Assembly (NCBI GenBank): GCA_950097015.1
Contig: CATNEN010000039.1
Location: forward strand, 3,298,001 to 3,362,000
Direction of reading: 5' to 3'
Source of the DNA: Macrostomum hystrix
Taxonomy: Eukaryota; Platyhelminthes; Macrostomidae
Length of the DNA: 64,000 bases
Shown: positions 62,815-64,000 of the stretch, in pieces
Layout of the letters: the number at the start of each line of letters is the position of its first letter
Numbering within the stretch: the first letter of the stretch is position 1
The notes under the pieces: model-generated
Told to the model about the DNA's origin: nothing
Database searches by the model: none
Seen by the model: the letters and a program-made list of their open reading frames with translations, nothing else
Made by a program: the position numbers and the translations under genes

Positions 62815-64000
62815 TGATGTGATTTGGCCAGTGACAGGTGTGATTTGGCCAGTGACAGGTGTGATTCGGCTAGTGACAGGTGTGATTTGGCTAGTGACAG
62901 GTGTGATTTGGCTAGTGACAGGTGTGATTTGGCTAGTGACATGCGTGATTTGGCTAGTGACAGGTGTGATTTGGCTAGTAACAGGTGTGATTTGGCTAGT
63001 GACAGGTGTGATTTGGCTAGTGACAGGTGTGATTTAGCCAGTGACATGTGTGATTTGGCCAGTGACATGCGTGATTTGGCTAGTGACATGCGTGATTTGG
63101 CTAGTGACAGGTGTGATTTGGCTAGTGACATGCGTGATTTGGCTAGTGACAGGTGTAATTTGGCTAGTGACAGGTGTGATTTGGCTAGTGACAGGTGTGA
63201 TTTGGCTAGTGACAGGTATGATTTGGCTAGTGACAGGTGTGATTTGGCCAGTGACAGGTGTGATTTGGCTAGTAACAGGTGTGATTTGGCTAGTGACAGG
63301 TGTGATTTGGCTAGTGACAGGTGTGATTCGGCTAGTGACAGGTGTGATTTGGCTAGTGACAGGTGTGATTTGGCTAGTGACAGGTGTGATTTGGCTAGTG
63401 ACATGCGTGATTTGGCTAGTGACAGGTGTGATTTGGCTAGTAACAGGTGTGATTTGGCTAGTGACAGGTGTGATTTGGCTAGTGACAGGTGTGATTTGGC
63501 TAGTGACAGGTATGATTTGGCTAGTGACAGGTGTGATTTGGCTAGTGACAGGTGTGATTTGGCTAGTAACAGGTGTGATTTGGCTAGTGACAGGTGTGAT
63601 TTGGCTAGTGACAGGTGTGATTTGGCCAGTGACAGGTGTGATTTGGCCAGTGACATGTGTGATTTGGCTAGTGACATGCGTGATTTGGCTAGTGACATGC
63701 GTGATTTGGCCAGTGACAGGTGTGATTTGGCTAGTGACATGCGTGACTTGGCTAGTGACAAGCGTGATTTGGCCAGTGACAGGTGTGATTTGGCTAGTAC
63801 CAGGTGTGATTTGGCTAGTGACAGGTGTGATTTGGCTAGTACCAGGTGTGATTTGGCTAGTGACAGGTGTGATTTGGCCAGTGACAGGTGTGATTTGGCT
63901 AGTAACAGGTGTGATTTGGCCAGTGACAGGTGTGATTTGGCCAGTGACATGCGTGATTTGGCTAGTGACATGCGTGATTTGGCTAGTGACAGGTGTGATT
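62815..64000. repeat. 21-bp minisatellite in ORP intron 5, continuing past the window
   Basis: About 56 copies of a 21-bp unit with core GTGATTTGGCTAGTGACAGG (variants CCAGTGAC, ACATGCGT, AACAGG). It starts 30 bases after the exon 5 donor and shows CAG-GTGTGA in most units. Long blocks recur in the same variant order (compare about 63.04-63.30 with 63.33-63.58 kb). Confidence 0.97.

Noticed and set aside
62688-63971. 427-codon minus-strand ORF of SLAKSHL repeats
   Set aside because: The 21-bp minisatellite in ORP intron 5; antisense and without any unique domain.

Overview
This is eukaryotic DNA from an invertebrate metazoan. Genes are split by GT-AG introns, coding exons are GC-rich (CTG, GAG, GCC, CGC codons), introns and spacers are AT-rich, and SINEs, a LINE and minisatellites are abundant. 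The gene set (rootletin, NCK-type adaptor, ApoL-like, ChaC2, ORP) and very repeat-rich introns would suit a lophotrochozoan such as a free-living flatworm. That placement is a guess; the sequence does not prove it.

Layout. 1-32.4 kb (+): a whole rootletin (CROCC) gene, about 18 coding exons for roughly 2,240 residues of coiled coil, with candidate alternative first exons, a duplicated exon and an optional poly-Q segment. 32.4-36.1 kb: spacer with a decayed Crypton-like fragment and a fold-back element. 36.1-38.9 kb (+): a three-exon ApoL-like gene. 39.4-39.8 kb (-): a two-exon, 92-residue secreted peptide precursor that no single ORF reveals; its C-terminal disulfide loop resembles allatostatin-C/somatostatin-type peptides. 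41.1/44.6-54.0 kb (-): an NCK/Dock-like SH3-SH3-SH2 adaptor gene. 46.59-52.83 kb (+): a full-length, open non-LTR retrotransposon with a 13-bp target duplication and 97-bp 5' monomers, inserted in an adaptor intron about 20 bp from a splice acceptor. 56.9-58.8 kb (+): ChaC2 gamma-glutamylcyclotransferase, two exons. 60.65 kb to the window end (+): the first five exons of an ORP1/ORP2-type oxysterol-binding-protein-related gene.

The dominant non-genic signal is minisatellite DNA. About eighteen arrays with units of 14-44 bp occupy roughly a fifth of the window, nearly all in introns. Several near intron 5' ends have units containing a donor-like GT(A/G)AGT or CAG-GT core. Several near intron 3' ends have pyrimidine-plus-CAG units resembling acceptors. 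Two tRNA-derived SINE families are also scattered through the introns, one with a strongly retained internal hairpin.

Functional links are modest. Rootletin is a ciliary rootlet scaffold. The adaptor would couple phosphotyrosine to actin. ChaC2 acts in glutathione turnover, ORP in lipid transfer. No operon-like organisation is visible. Exon boundaries were read by eye from splice consensus, reading-frame phase and recalled family similarity; no transcript or database evidence was available.
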